DNA of 64,000 bases from NCBI RefSeq assembly GCF_017652985.1, contig NZ_JAGGDJ010000005.1, positions 248,001-312,000 on the forward strand, in the 5' to 3' direction. Both the position numbers and the translations under genes were made by a program. The stretch's first letter is position 1. Every line of letters begins with the position of its first letter. The notes under the pieces are model-generated. The model worked only from the letters and a program-made list of their open reading frames with translations, ran no database searches and was not told the origin of the DNA. Below, one piece after another: positions 8,097 to 16,407 of the stretch. This DNA is from Paenibacillus artemisiicola (GTDB lineage: Bacteria; Bacillota; Bacilli; Paenibacillales; Paenibacillaceae).

Positions 8097-9298
8097 ATCG
8101 CCGCCGGCGCTTGCTCGCCGCGCCGCTCGCGCTGCTGCTGCTCGTGCCGCTGGCGGGCTGCTGGGACCGGCGGGAGCTGAACGAGCTGGCCATCTCCCTC
8201 GCTCTCGGCATCGACAAGGCCGAGCGCGGGTATCGGGTCACGCTGCAGGTGGTGCAGCCCGGCCAGGTCGCGTCCAAGATGACCGGCACGGCCAATGCCG
8301 CCCCCGTCACCGTCTACGAGACGAACGGCACGACGATCTACGAGGCCGTCCGCAGAATGACGACCGTCAGTCCGCGGCACGTGTACGGGGCCCATCTGCG
8401 GGTCGCCGTGTTCGGCGAGGAGCTGGCCCGGGAAGGCCTCGGCGACGCGCTCGATCTGCTGTCCCGGGACTATGAGTTCCGCACGGACTTCTACCTGCTC
8501 GTCGCGAAAGGCGCGACCGCGGCGCGGGCGCTGAATCTGCTGTTTCCGCTGGAGCGGATTCCCGCCAACAAAATTTACGGCTCCATCCAGACGGCGGAGA
8601 AAGTTTGGGCGCCCGTCCGGGGGATCTCGCTCGACGAGTTCATCACGGATGCCGGGCGCGCCGGCAAAAATCCGGTGCTGAGCGGCATTCAAATCACGGG
8701 CGACGAACGGATCGGCGGTTCGACGGACAATGTGCGCACCGTGCGCCCGGCCGCCGACTTGCGGGACGCCGGCTTCGCGGCGTTCCGGAAAGACCGCTTG
8801 GTCGGCTGGCTGGACGAGGAGGAAAGCCGGGGGTATAACGCGCTGGTCAACCGCATCATGAGCACGGTCGGCCACGTGCCGTGTCCGCGCGGCGGCAACG
8901 CGGCCCTCGAAGTGGTTCGTTCGAAAGCGAAGCTGACGGGGACGGCCGCGCACGGACGCGCCCGTCTCGGCGTCGACCTCCGGCTCGAGGAGAATATCGG
9001 GGAGGTTCAGTGCCGCCTCGACCTGACGCGCGCGGAGTCGATTCGGGCGCTGGAACGGGCGGCGGGCCGCCTGGCGGCGGACAGCCTGCGCGAGACGATC
9101 GAATCGGCGCAGAAGCGGTACAAGTCGGATATATTCGGCTTCGGGGAAGCGATTCACCGCAGCAGTCCCGGCACCTGGAGATCGATTCGGGACGATTGGG
9201 ACGAGCTGTTCGCGGAGGCCGGCGTGGACGTCTCGGTCACCGTGAAGATCAAACGGACGGGCACGCTGACGAACGCCTACAAGGAGAAGGAGGAGTAG
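8093..9298 (+). CDS. Spore germination receptor C subunit (GerAC/GerKC-like lipoprotein)
   Basis: A 401-residue Ger(x)C-family lipoprotein. A basic N-terminus and hydrophobic stretch lead to the lipobox LAGC with Cys23, followed by the family hallmark WDRRELNELAIS. The start is a GTG at 8093 overlapping the A-subunit stop, where a Shine-Dalgarno GGAG is close upstream. It is anchored to the outer face of the spore inner membrane and supports receptor assembly. Cotranscribed with the A subunit and, six bases later, with a small membrane protein. Confidence 0.95.
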   Translation: MNRRRRLLAAPLALLLLVPLAGCWDRRELNELAISLALGIDKAERGYRVTLQVVQPGQVASKMTGTANAAPVTVYETNGTTIYEAVRRMTTVSPRHVYGAHLRVAVFGEELAREGLGDALDLLSRDYEFRTDFYLLVAKGATAARALNLLFPLERIPANKIYGSIQTAEKVWAPVRGISLDEFITDAGRAGKNPVLSGIQITGDERIGGSTDNVRTVRPAADLRDAGFAAFRKDRLVGWLDEEESRGYNALVNRIMSTVGHVPCPRGGNAALEVVRSKAKLTGTAAHGRARLGVDLRLEENIGEVQCRLDLTRAESIRALERAAGRLAADSLRETIESAQKRYKSDIFGFGEAIHRSSPGTWRSIRDDWDELFAEAGVDVSVTVKIKRTGTLTNAYKEKEE

Positions 9299-9304
9299 CC
9301 AAGC

Positions 9305-9541
9305 ATGTGGACGATTGCCGGGTTGATCGCGATCGCGGGCATCTGCGCCGCCCTCGAATGGCCCTTGCTGAAGGGAAGCAGGCGGGACCTGTGGACGTTC
9401 GGCCTGCTTCTGCTGGCGGGGCTCGGTGTCGGCGTGGCCGAAGCGCTGCATGCGCGGCTTCCGAATCCGCTCGATTTCGTGGCGGCCGTCTTCGAGCCGA
9501 TGGGCGAAGGAATGCGGGACTTCTTCGACATTCGGGGATAG
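9305..9541 (+). CDS. Small two-helix membrane protein of the ger operon (possible D subunit)
   Basis: A 78-residue protein with two hydrophobic segments (about 3-20 and 30-47) and a short acidic C-terminus. It sits six bases after the C-subunit gene and 11 bases before the B-subunit gene. Some Bacillus ger operons carry a small two-helix D subunit that modulates receptor function, and size, topology and position match. I see no sequence motif that proves the relationship. Confidence 0.7.
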   Translation: MWTIAGLIAIAGICAALEWPLLKGSRRDLWTFGLLLLAGLGVGVAEALHARLPNPLDFVAAVFEPMGEGMRDFFDIRG

Positions 9542-9552
9542 GAGCGAAGGAC

Positions 9553-10662
9553 ATGACGGACAATGGGAAAATCAACGCCCGCCAATTCATGGTGCTCGTG
9601 TTCCTCTATACGATCGGCTCGACCGTCCTGATCATTCCGGCGGGTCTGGCTTCGGCGGCCGATCAGGACGCGTGGATCGGCGCGCTCGCGGGCGTCGCGA
9701 TGGGCGTTGTCATCGCGGGATTGTACATCGCGCTCTGGCGGCTGTTCCCGGGCCGCAGCTTCGTCGGCATCTGCCGGGCCGTGCTCGGGCGCTGGCTGGG
9801 GACGCTGCTGGGCATCGTGTTCTTATTCTATTCGTTCGTCGGGGCGACGACGGTGTTGTACTACGTCGGCAACTTTTTCTCGATTCATTTCCTGCCCCGC
9901 ACGCCGTTCGCCTTCATCTGCGCGTTATTCGCCCTCATCGTGATCTTCGGCGTCCGGCTGGGGCTGGAGACGATCGCGCGGGCGACCGAAATGATGCTGC
10001 CCTGGTTCCTCATTCTCTTCATCGTCATCCTGCTCACGCTCATGCCGGGCATACAGCCGGAGAAGATGCTGCCGGTTTTCGAAACGGGGTGGAAGCCCGT
10101 CTTTTGGGCCGGCTTCACGTTCGCCGCAACGGCGTATATGCCGCTGCTGTCGCTATTCGCGGTTTTCCCGCGGATCGGGAATCCGGAGAAGGCCCGGACC
10201 GGCATGTACGCGTTCGCGCTGATGGGCGGGCTGTGCGTCGCGCTCGTGACGCTGCTCTGCATTCTCATTCTCGGACCGGACATCACGTCCCGGAGCATGT
10301 TTCCGAGCTACGCCCTGGTCAAGAAGATCAACATCGGCAACTTCCTGCAGCGCATCGAGGCGGTGCTGGCCGGCATGTGGTTCATTACGACGTATATCAA
10401 AACGACCTTCTATTATTACGGCTGGGTCACGAGCCTCGCGGAGATGCTGCGGCTCCGCGATTACCGGACGCTGACGCTCCCCTGCGGCATGCTGATGGTC
10501 GCCTTCGCGCTCATTCTCTATCCCGACGTCGCGTACATGCTGCACTGGGATTCCGTCGTCTTCCCGCCGTACATCCTGTTCGTCGCGTTCGTCCTGCCGC
10601 TCCTGCTGCTGATCGGCGGCCTGATCAAGCGCGGCGCCGGACGATCCGCGCCGGCCGAATGA
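9553..10662 (+). CDS. Spore germination receptor B subunit (GerB/GerKB-like permease)
   Basis: A 369-residue GerB-family integral membrane protein with about ten helices, related to amino-acid permeases. It begins with the family segment INARQFMVLVFLYTIGS and includes GLETIARATE and MPGIQPE. It probably binds the germinant within the membrane. Last gene of the receptor operon; the start ATG follows GGAGCGAAGG. Its last 510 bp are overlapped on the other strand by the AraC reading frame that follows, so transcription from the two sides converges here. Confidence 0.95.
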   Translation: MTDNGKINARQFMVLVFLYTIGSTVLIIPAGLASAADQDAWIGALAGVAMGVVIAGLYIALWRLFPGRSFVGICRAVLGRWLGTLLGIVFLFYSFVGATTVLYYVGNFFSIHFLPRTPFAFICALFALIVIFGVRLGLETIARATEMMLPWFLILFIVILLTLMPGIQPEKMLPVFETGWKPVFWAGFTFAATAYMPLLSLFAVFPRIGNPEKARTGMYAFALMGGLCVALVTLLCILILGPDITSRSMFPSYALVKKINIGNFLQRIEAVLAGMWFITTYIKTTFYYYGWVTSLAEMLRLRDYRTLTLPCGMLMVAFALILYPDVAYMLHWDSVVFPPYILFVAFVLPLLLLIGGLIKRGAGRSAPAE

Positions 10663-11463
10663 CGGGACGCAGGCCGAAGGCGCGCAGCCGCAAACGTTCT
10701 TGAACGCCCGGTAGAAGGAGGAGTAATCGCGAAATCCGGCATCGGCGGCGGCGGACGCGGCGGAGCGGCCTTCGCGCAGCAGCCGCTGGGCGAGCGCGAC
10801 CCGCTTGCGCAGCACGTAATTGCCGACCGTCGTGCCGGCGGCTTTGCGGAACACCTTGTTCAGGTGATGCTTGCTGACGTAAAACGACGCGGACAGCTCG
10901 TCCAGCGACAGCGGCTCGGTCACGTGCGCGTTGACGTGGTCGATCAGCCGTTCGGCGAGACCCGGAGCGGCCGCGGGCGCTCCGGCCGGCGCGGGGGCCA
11001 TGCGGGCGATTTGCGATAACAGCGCTTCCAACCGGATGCGCAGCGACAGGCCGCGGAGCGTCTCGTCCATGCCGCCGGCGTCGAGGAGCTGGTCGAGGAA
11101 CGGCCGCAGCCCCCGCGCGTCCGCGACGCAGAACGCCTTCGAGCCCGACGCCGCGTGGAACGGCGCGAGCAGGGCGGAGCGGCTTTCCGGATGCAGCAGC
11201 TCCGGCGCGAAATGCAGCGCGAGCCGCTCGTAGGCGTCGTCGCTTTCGACGCGGACGCCGTGGAAGACGTTCGGCGGGATGAGCAGGAAGCTGCCCGGCT
11301 CCGGCGCGAACCGCCTGCCTTCGACGAGATAGCCGACGCGGCCCGCGATCAGGTAGAACACTTCGTAGTAGTGATGGCAGTGCAGGTCGTAGCTGGCCGT
11401 TCTTCGGACGTCGACGCTATGATGATAGAGCATGGCGTCCGTGCGGATGCTGCGGATTTCCAT
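10153..11463 (-). CDS. AraC-family regulator with C-terminal run-on antisense to the germination permease gene
   Basis: The first 270 residues are a complete AraC regulator: an N-terminal cupin sensor (HCHHYYEVFYL, PPNVFHGV) and two helix-turn-helix motifs ending in GFRDYSSFYRAFKNVCG. Family members stop about ten residues later. Here no stop codon appears, and the frame continues about 165 codons through the antisense strand of the permease gene, giving a polar Arg/Glu/Gln/His-rich tail up to 10153. The start ATG has GGAGG 10 nt upstream. Autoregulation is likely, because its promoter overlaps one of two 21-bp-spaced repeats. A small sequence error near 10660 could also explain the missing stop. 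Confidence 0.85.
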   Translation of the reverse strand: MEIRSIRTDAMLYHHSVDVRRTASYDLHCHHYYEVFYLIAGRVGYLVEGRRFAPEPGSFLLIPPNVFHGVRVESDDAYERLALHFAPELLHPESRSALLAPFHAASGSKAFCVADARGLRPFLDQLLDAGGMDETLRGLSLRIRLEALLSQIARMAPAPAGAPAAAPGLAERLIDHVNAHVTEPLSLDELSASFYVSKHHLNKVFRKAAGTTVGNYVLRKRVALAQRLLREGRSAASAAADAGFRDYSSFYRAFKNVCGCAPSACVPSFGRRGSSGAALDQAADQQQERQDERDEQDVRREDDGIPVQHVRDVGIENEREGDHQHAAGERQRPVIAEPQHLREARDPAVIIEGRFDIRRNEPHAGQHRLDALQEVADVDLLDQGVARKHAPGRDVRSENENAEQRHERDAQPAHQRERVHAGPGLLRIPDPRENRE

Positions 11464-11489
11464 CGGTTCATCCCCTCCGGTTCCCCCTC

Positions 11490-11518
11490 AGTGTAGAGAA
11501 ACATCGCTAGATTTGCAA
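11490..11518 (-). promoter_or_regulatory. Promoter of the araC-like gene
   Basis: Minus strand TTGCAA (11518-11513), a 17-bp spacer, TACACT (11495-11490). The -35 box lies inside the upstream copy of the direct repeat, which suggests autorepression. Confidence 0.55.
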
Positions 11519-11567
11519 TGCACAGGCTTCGATTCGCAATGGCGGCTTCCGGCATAATTTTTATAAT
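11510..11567 (+). promoter_or_regulatory. AraC direct-repeat operator and -10 box of the isomerase gene
   Basis: GATTTGCAATG (11510-11520) and GATTCGCAATG (11531-11541) match at 10 of 11 positions and start exactly 21 bp apart, two helical turns, as AraC-family sites do. A TATAAT (11562-11567) lies 20 bp downstream with no good -35 box, typical of a promoter that needs an activator. Confidence 0.7.
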
Positions 11568-11611
11568 GGAGAGCAGAGCCGGTTCGAACCATTCGGAGGA
11601 GGTAGCAATCG

Positions 11612-12370
11612 ATGATCTTGGGAGCCCAGCTGTACACGGTCAGAACGTTCATTCAGACGGAGACGGACATTCGCCGTACTTTGCAAAAAGTCGCCGCCAT
11701 GGGGTATACCGCGATTCAAGCGTCGGCCATGGGGCCGATCGCGCCGGAAGCGCTGCGGGCGATCTGCGACGAGCTGTCGCTAACCGTCGCCCTGACGCAC
11801 ACGAGCCCGGACCGCATTATCCGCGACACCGAGGCGGTCATCCGGGAGCATGACGTGCTCGGCTGCGAATATATCGGGATCGGCAGCATGCCGGATAAGT
11901 ACCGCACGCCCGACTGGTACGGGCATTTCGCCGCCGACTTCCGGGAAGCGGCCGGACGGATCGCGAAGGCCGGCAAGAAATTCATGTACCACAACCACAA
12001 CTTCGAATTCCGGAAGGTCGGGGGCAAGCGGCTGATCGAGCGGCTGCTGGAGGATTTCTCGCCCGCGGAAATGGGCATTACGCTCGATACGTATTGGGTG
12101 CAGGCGGCGGGCGCGGACGTGTGCGAGTGGATCGGCATTCTGAAGGACCGCCTCGACTGCGTCCATCTGAAGGACATGGACGTCCGGGGCATGGACCCCG
12201 TCATGGCGCCGGTCATGGAAGGGAACATGAACTTCCGGGCCATCTTGGACGCGCTCGAGCGCGCCGGTTCGACGAAGTACCTGCTCGTCGAGCAGGACAC
12301 GTGCGAGGGCAGCCCGTTCGACTGTCTGCGGACGAGCTACGCCAATCTGGCCGCGCTCGGGTATAAGTAA
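11612..12370 (+). CDS. Sugar phosphate isomerase/epimerase (TIM barrel)
   Basis: A 252-residue AP-endonuclease-2/xylose-isomerase-like barrel. Candidate metal and catalytic residues lie in YHNHNFEF, ITLDTYWVQ, VHLKDMD and the terminal VEQDTCEG. The family includes inosose, allulose and other keto-sugar isomerases. The start ATG follows GGAGGAGG. It is transcribed alone, divergently from the AraC gene, behind an AraC-type operator, so it is probably switched on by one specific sugar. A strong symmetrical hairpin follows the stop. Confidence 0.88.
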   Translation: MILGAQLYTVRTFIQTETDIRRTLQKVAAMGYTAIQASAMGPIAPEALRAICDELSLTVALTHTSPDRIIRDTEAVIREHDVLGCEYIGIGSMPDKYRTPDWYGHFAADFREAAGRIAKAGKKFMYHNHNFEFRKVGGKRLIERLLEDFSPAEMGITLDTYWVQAAGADVCEWIGILKDRLDCVHLKDMDVRGMDPVMAPVMEGNMNFRAILDALERAGSTKYLLVEQDTCEGSPFDCLRTSYANLAALGYK

Positions 12371-12380
12371 AGCGCGCAGG

Positions 12381-12415
12381 CGAAGAGGCGGCCGCGGGAT
12401 GCGGCCGCCTCTTCG
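12381..12415. terminator. Bidirectional hairpin between convergent genes
   Basis: Perfect 15-bp stem (CGAAGAGGCGGCCGC with GCGGCCGCCTCTTCG) and a 5-nt loop, between the isomerase and the convergent phospholipase-like gene. There is no T tract on either side. Confidence 0.6.
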
Positions 12416-12442
12416 GCGCGCTGCTGGAATGGCCGGCCCGGG

Positions 12443-13837
12443 TCAGACGCCGTAGGCCGCCGGGTCGATCCGGAAGGCGAGGCCTTCCCAGTCGGCCGAG
12501 CCGCGATCCATGCGCGCCCGGTTAGCCTGCGCGATCTCGCGGAACAGCCGGAACGCTTCGCGGTCGTCCAGCTCCGCGGTATCCCGGCCGAGATGCTCGG
12601 CGAACAGTTCGCGGCGCAGCGCCCGCACGGCCGCGGGGTCCCGGAACGACGCGTTCAGCTCCGTGTGGCCGTAAAGCGAATTGGCGTGCAGGTTGCAGGA
12701 GCCGATCGTCGCCCAGACATCGTCGACGAGCATGAGCTTGGCATGGACGTAGACGCCGCTCCGTCCGCCGCGTCCGTCCGGTCCGGCGAGGCCGGCCAGC
12801 GCGAAGTTCGCATGGCGGCCGAGCGCTTCGATCGGCTCGAAGAAGGCGCGCTTGTCCGGCTGCCGGCGGTAGGCGCGCACATGCCCTTCGGGCTCGCCGG
12901 GGACGAGCAGGACGACGTCCACGCCGCGGCGCAGGGCGTCCTCGAGCCTGGCCGCGATTTCCGGCACGGGCAGCGCCTGATTCTCCACATAGATCGTGCG
13001 CCGCGCGGCGTCGATCGCCTGGACGTACTGCGCAAGGACGGTCCGCTCGCCGTGGGCGATGTCGTACGGCTCGCCGCCCGGAGCGGGGTGGCTGCCGGCA
13101 TAGCGGCCGGGGGAGGCTTGCCGCTGCATCTGCACCTCGATCGTCCCGCGCGGCGGGGAGATCCGGTCCGGGAAGGACAGCTCGTCCTCGCCGTCATGGC
13201 CCCACGTGCCGTCCCGCGCTTCCCGTTCGCTGGCCTGGTTCCAGCGCTGGACGAAATTATGGTGCACGTCGGTCGCGGAAGGACCGGTCACCTCGACGTA
13301 CGCGTCGTGCCGATGGCCTTCGCCGGCGTGGCCGGGCTCGACGGAACGGAAGGTAGGATTGATGCCGCCGACGAAAGACGTCTCCGTCTCGTGCCCGGCG
13401 TCGATCAGCCACGCCTTCTGGTGCTGGCAGAACCGGCCGTGCGTCCGGTCCCAGCGGGCACGGAACCGCGAGCCGCGCGCGGCGAGCAGGGCGCGGTCGG
13501 CCTCCGTGCCGGCGAACGTCCGGCCGTAGCCGCTGCTCTCCGGGTTCGGGCGCCAGAAGAGGATGCGCACGTCGACGCCGCGATCGGCCGCCCGGTCGAG
13601 CACGTCGAACGCCGTGCCGCGGCCGTCCGGCATTTGAAAGTCCTCGGCGAAGAACGTGACCGTAAGCCAGACGCTGTGCCGGGCGGCTTCGACGGCTTCG
13701 CAGATGCGCCGGAAGGCGGGGCCGCTGTCGATCAGGGGGCGCACCGCGTTACCCGCCCGCGCGGGATAGGAGCCGGACGCGACGAACCCGATAGGCGGTT
13801 CCGCGGCGTTAGGCGATAATGGATGAGACTGCTGCAT
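12443..13837 (-). CDS. Phospholipase D-like protein (cardiolipin synthase superfamily)
   Basis: A 464-residue PLD-superfamily protein with both HKD catalytic motifs: HQKAWLID in the first half and HAKLMLVDD in the second, followed by the family's IGSCN. It would cleave or transfer phosphodiester head groups through a phospho-histidine intermediate. No signal peptide or membrane segment is visible, unlike true cardiolipin synthases. I chose the ATG at 13837, 9 nt after GGAGG, rather than the ATG two codons upstream, which is too close. Monocistronic. The substrate is unknown. Confidence 0.88.
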   Translation of the reverse strand: MQQSHPLSPNAAEPPIGFVASGSYPARAGNAVRPLIDSGPAFRRICEAVEAARHSVWLTVTFFAEDFQMPDGRGTAFDVLDRAADRGVDVRILFWRPNPESSGYGRTFAGTEADRALLAARGSRFRARWDRTHGRFCQHQKAWLIDAGHETETSFVGGINPTFRSVEPGHAGEGHRHDAYVEVTGPSATDVHHNFVQRWNQASEREARDGTWGHDGEDELSFPDRISPPRGTIEVQMQRQASPGRYAGSHPAPGGEPYDIAHGERTVLAQYVQAIDAARRTIYVENQALPVPEIAARLEDALRRGVDVVLLVPGEPEGHVRAYRRQPDKRAFFEPIEALGRHANFALAGLAGPDGRGGRSGVYVHAKLMLVDDVWATIGSCNLHANSLYGHTELNASFRDPAAVRALRRELFAEHLGRDTAELDDREAFRLFREIAQANRARMDRGSADWEGLAFRIDPAAYGV

Positions 13838-13976
13838 GGTCATCTTCCTCCCTCGAATGGCTGTCTTGATCATCCTATCACAGCGGGACGGGAGAAACGT
13901 GTTTAGAACGCGTGAAGCTTTTGAAACCGGATGAAACGGAGAGAGGAAACGGCATTCGCGAAGGGAGAGGGGAAGC

Positions 13977-14129
13977 ATGGCCGTGTTTGCGATCTTCTTT
14001 ATGGTCTTCGTGATTCTGGGCCTCATCGGCATCGAGCGCAACCAGCGGAGGCGGCTCGACAACGACGCCGCGATCATCGCGCGCCTGGACCGGATTGCCG
14101 AGGAGCTGCGGAACGCGCGCAGGGAATAA
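13977..14129 (+). CDS. 50-residue single-helix membrane protein
   Basis: A short gene starting MAVFAIFFMVFVILGLIGIE: one N-terminal transmembrane helix, then a charged helix (ERNQRRRLDNDAAI...RLDRIAEELRNAR) with heptad-like spacing suited to a coiled coil. The ATG has a strong ribosome site (AAGGGAGAGGGG), and an intrinsic terminator follows 70 bp downstream, which supports a real monocistronic gene. It is divergent from the phospholipase-like gene. Function unknown. Confidence 0.75.
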   Translation: MAVFAIFFMVFVILGLIGIERNQRRRLDNDAAIIARLDRIAEELRNARRE

Positions 14130-14200
14130 TGATTATGCCCGACGCGGCGGGAACCGCGAGGCATCGCGCCCGGCCGGACGCGCACGAGGAAGAAGACGTG

Positions 14201-14247
14201 AATAAAGGTCATCGGAGCAGGTTGTTCCGGTGACCTTTATTTGTTAT
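14201..14247 (+). terminator. Intrinsic terminator after the 50-residue gene
   Basis: A 16-bp stem with one wobble (AATAAAGGTCATCGGA with TCCGGTGACCTTTATT) and a 9-nt loop, followed by T-rich sequence. Confidence 0.8.
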
Positions 14248-14314
14248 TAGTGGTATTATTTTGAAATCATTGCCGCACACTAATAAAACTCACTAGCGAC
14301 GGGAGGGCTGCCGC

Positions 14315-14776
14315 ATGCGCGTATTGGCCGTGATTTGCTCGATCATCATGCCGGGATTCGGACAGCTGTTCAATCGACAGTACGTCAAAGCGCTCATTCT
14401 CCTTCTGATCGAATTGGGGCTGAACAGCACGATCCATCTCAACCGGATCATCCGGCTCGACATGCTCGGCCACGACGAGAAAATATTCCAATCGGCCAGC
14501 ATGGAGATCGCGCACTTCTATCCGGGCTTCTATGTCATGAGCGTCTGGGACGCCTTCGCTTCGGCGCGCCCGTATCCGCCCGATTCGCGGGCGATCATCT
14601 TCTTTCAGGTCGCGGGCCTTACGGGGACGCTGTGCGTCATTTTTTCGGAGCTTATTCCGAACCCCGTCGTCACGTCCGGCTTCCTCATGATCGGCATTAT
14701 CTTGACCGGATCGTTCATCTTCAACAAATCCAGTCGCCCGCTCTCTCCGGTACCGGGAGACGGTCTGCGCGAATGA
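14315..14776 (+). CDS. Small membrane protein with TM2-like N-terminal motif
   Basis: A 153-residue protein with about four hydrophobic segments. The N-terminus, SIIMPGFGQLFNRQYVKALILLL, carries the PGxGQ...KA pattern of TM2/DUF5683-like small membrane proteins. The ATG follows GGGAGG. It precedes a CBO0543-like membrane protein gene by 10 bp, so the two form a small operon. No catalytic residues are evident, and the function is unknown. Confidence 0.75.
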   Translation: MRVLAVICSIIMPGFGQLFNRQYVKALILLLIELGLNSTIHLNRIIRLDMLGHDEKIFQSASMEIAHFYPGFYVMSVWDAFASARPYPPDSRAIIFFQVAGLTGTLCVIFSELIPNPVVTSGFLMIGIILTGSFIFNKSSRPLSPVPGDGLRE

Positions 14777-14786
14777 GGCGGTTCCG

Positions 14787-15254
14787 ATGACGTTCATGTA
14801 TATCGCCACCGCGGTCGCTTGTCTCGCCGCCGCGCTTGTCCCGAAGCGGCTGACCCTTCAGGAAATTTACGTGGTTTGGCTCGCGGTGGCGTTCGTTACG
14901 CGGCTGTGCGACCAATTCCTCGATCTGTACATGGATTGGTACGACCAGGGCGGCTCGGGCATTCAATGGCAGGTCGTCGTCATCCAATGCTTGTACCCGA
15001 GCGCGATCGGCGTCATTATCGCGAACTTCATGCCGCGGGGCGTACGGGCCTTCATCATCTACGCGGCGGCTTGGACCGCGTACGCCATGGCCTTCGAATG
15101 GGCGTCCATCGGGGCGCATTACCTGAAGCTGCGGGAATGGTCCCACTGGTATTCGATTCCCGTTTATTTCGGCGGGATCCTGTTTCTGCGATGGAATTTG
15201 CGCTTCCTGCGGAAACGGCCGGCCCTGCTGCCGGAAGCCGGGAACGCGCGGTGA
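14787..15254 (+). CDS. CBO0543-family-like membrane protein
   Basis: A 155-residue protein with about five hydrophobic helices. Its C-terminal half (AMAFEWASIGAHYLKLREWSHWYSIPVYF) has the EW...W.YSIPVY pattern shared with the membrane proteins at 20131-20640 and 21003-21530. These resemble the uncharacterised CBO0543 family of Bacilli and Clostridia. It is the second gene of a two-gene membrane module. Function unknown. Confidence 0.72.
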   Translation: MTFMYIATAVACLAAALVPKRLTLQEIYVVWLAVAFVTRLCDQFLDLYMDWYDQGGSGIQWQVVVIQCLYPSAIGVIIANFMPRGVRAFIIYAAAWTAYAMAFEWASIGAHYLKLREWSHWYSIPVYFGGILFLRWNLRFLRKRPALLPEAGNAR

Positions 15255-15280
15255 AGGAGTCCGCGATGGCAGTGGCGGCC

Positions 15281-15317
15281 AAAAAACGAGGCGGAGTCCG
15301 ATGTGGACTCCGCCTCG
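15281..15317 (-). terminator. Intrinsic terminator of the siderophore-binding lipoprotein gene
   Basis: Perfect 13-bp stem (CGAGGCGGAGTCC with GGACTCCGCCTCG), a 5-nt loop, then six T on the minus strand. Confidence 0.85.
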
Positions 15318-15330
15318 TCGTCGCGCGGGT

Positions 15331-16386
15331 TTACGGTTGGATGTCGTAGAGTTTGTACAAGTCGTCGAGCATCAAGTTCGCCGCGATGACGCCGCCGGCC
15401 GTGTTCCAGATCGCGTCGCTCACCCGGTAGGCTTGGCCGTTCTTGACGGCTTTCAAGCTCTGCCACAGCGGATCCTTCAGCATGTCCTGCTCCATCTGGT
15501 TGCCTTTGCCGTCGCCCGTATCGTACGTGAAGTAGAAGATCTTGTCCGCGTCGGCCTCCGGCATCCGTTCCTTCGTGATTTCTTCGGCGAACGTTTCCTT
15601 AAAGGCGTTTTGGTTGTCCGGACGGGTAATGCCGAGCTTGTCGAACGCGACGCCCGTGAACGTGTCGGACAGGTAGATGCGGATCTTGCCGGCCATGAAG
15701 CGGACGACGGAGACCTTATCCTTCAGCTTGTCGCCGGCCTTCGCTTTGAAGTCCGCGGTGCGGGCGTCGTAGTCGGCGATGATTTTGTCGCCTTCGGCCT
15801 TCTTGCCGAGCGCTTCCGCGTACAGCTTGAAGTTCGACTGCCAAGCGCCGCGCAGCGTTTCGGAGAAGACCGTCGGCGCGATGGCCTTCAGCTGCTCGTA
15901 TACTTTCTCTTGGCGCATCTTGTTGCCGATGATCAGGTCCGGCTTGAGGCTCGCGATCAGCTCGAGGTTCGGCTGGCTCTCTTCGCCGACGACCGTGACG
16001 CCTTCCATGTCCTTCGCGATATGGTCGTACCACGGGCTGCCCGTCCATGATTTGACGGCGCCGACCGGCTTCACGCCGAGCGCGAGAAGCGCTTCGGTGC
16101 CTTCGTTCGTGAGGACGACGACGCGCGCGGGCGTGCCTTTAATGACGGCTTCGCCCATGGCGTCCTTGACGGTGCGCTCCGCCGCCGGATCGGGGGCGGC
16201 GTTCGAGCCCGCCGCGTCGGAGGAGCCGGCGTTCCCTTCGGTTCCGGCGTTGGCGGCATTGGCGTTACCGTTGCCGGCGTTGCCGCCGTTCGATCCGGAC
16301 TGGCCGCAGCCCGCCAGGACGACGGCGAACAAAATCAACAGGGTGGAGAAGGTCGAAGCGAATTTCTTGCTAATGATGGCAGACAT
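15331..16386 (-). CDS. Iron-siderophore ABC transporter substrate-binding lipoprotein (YfiY/FeuA-like)
   Basis: A 351-residue lipoprotein. Its signal peptide ends in the lipobox LAGC (Cys27), followed by an Asn/Gly/Ala-rich linker to about residue 65 and a periplasmic-binding-protein fold (RVVVLTNEGTEALLALGVKP, SLKPDLIIGNKM). It captures Fe(III)-siderophore outside the cell for the divergently encoded permeases and ATPase. A Fur box and a strong sigma-A promoter precede it, so it should be induced by iron starvation. The overall pattern is closest to the Bacillus YfiY hydroxamate/citrate-siderophore class, but the ligand is not certain. Confidence 0.92.
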   Translation of the reverse strand: MSAIISKKFASTFSTLLILFAVVLAGCGQSGSNGGNAGNGNANAANAGTEGNAGSSDAAGSNAAPDPAAERTVKDAMGEAVIKGTPARVVVLTNEGTEALLALGVKPVGAVKSWTGSPWYDHIAKDMEGVTVVGEESQPNLELIASLKPDLIIGNKMRQEKVYEQLKAIAPTVFSETLRGAWQSNFKLYAEALGKKAEGDKIIADYDARTADFKAKAGDKLKDKVSVVRFMAGKIRIYLSDTFTGVAFDKLGITRPDNQNAFKETFAEEITKERMPEADADKIFYFTYDTGDGKGNQMEQDMLKDPLWQSLKAVKNGQAYRVSDAIWNTAGGVIAANLMLDDLYKLYDIQP

Positions 16387-16407
16387 GCTTCAAGCTTCCT
16401 TTCGATA

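Noticed and set aside
10518..10742. Minus-strand frame opposite the end of the germination permease gene, as a frameshifted AraC end
   Set aside because: The AraC pattern stays in the original frame through the second helix-turn-helix, and the alternative frame gives no better family ending.
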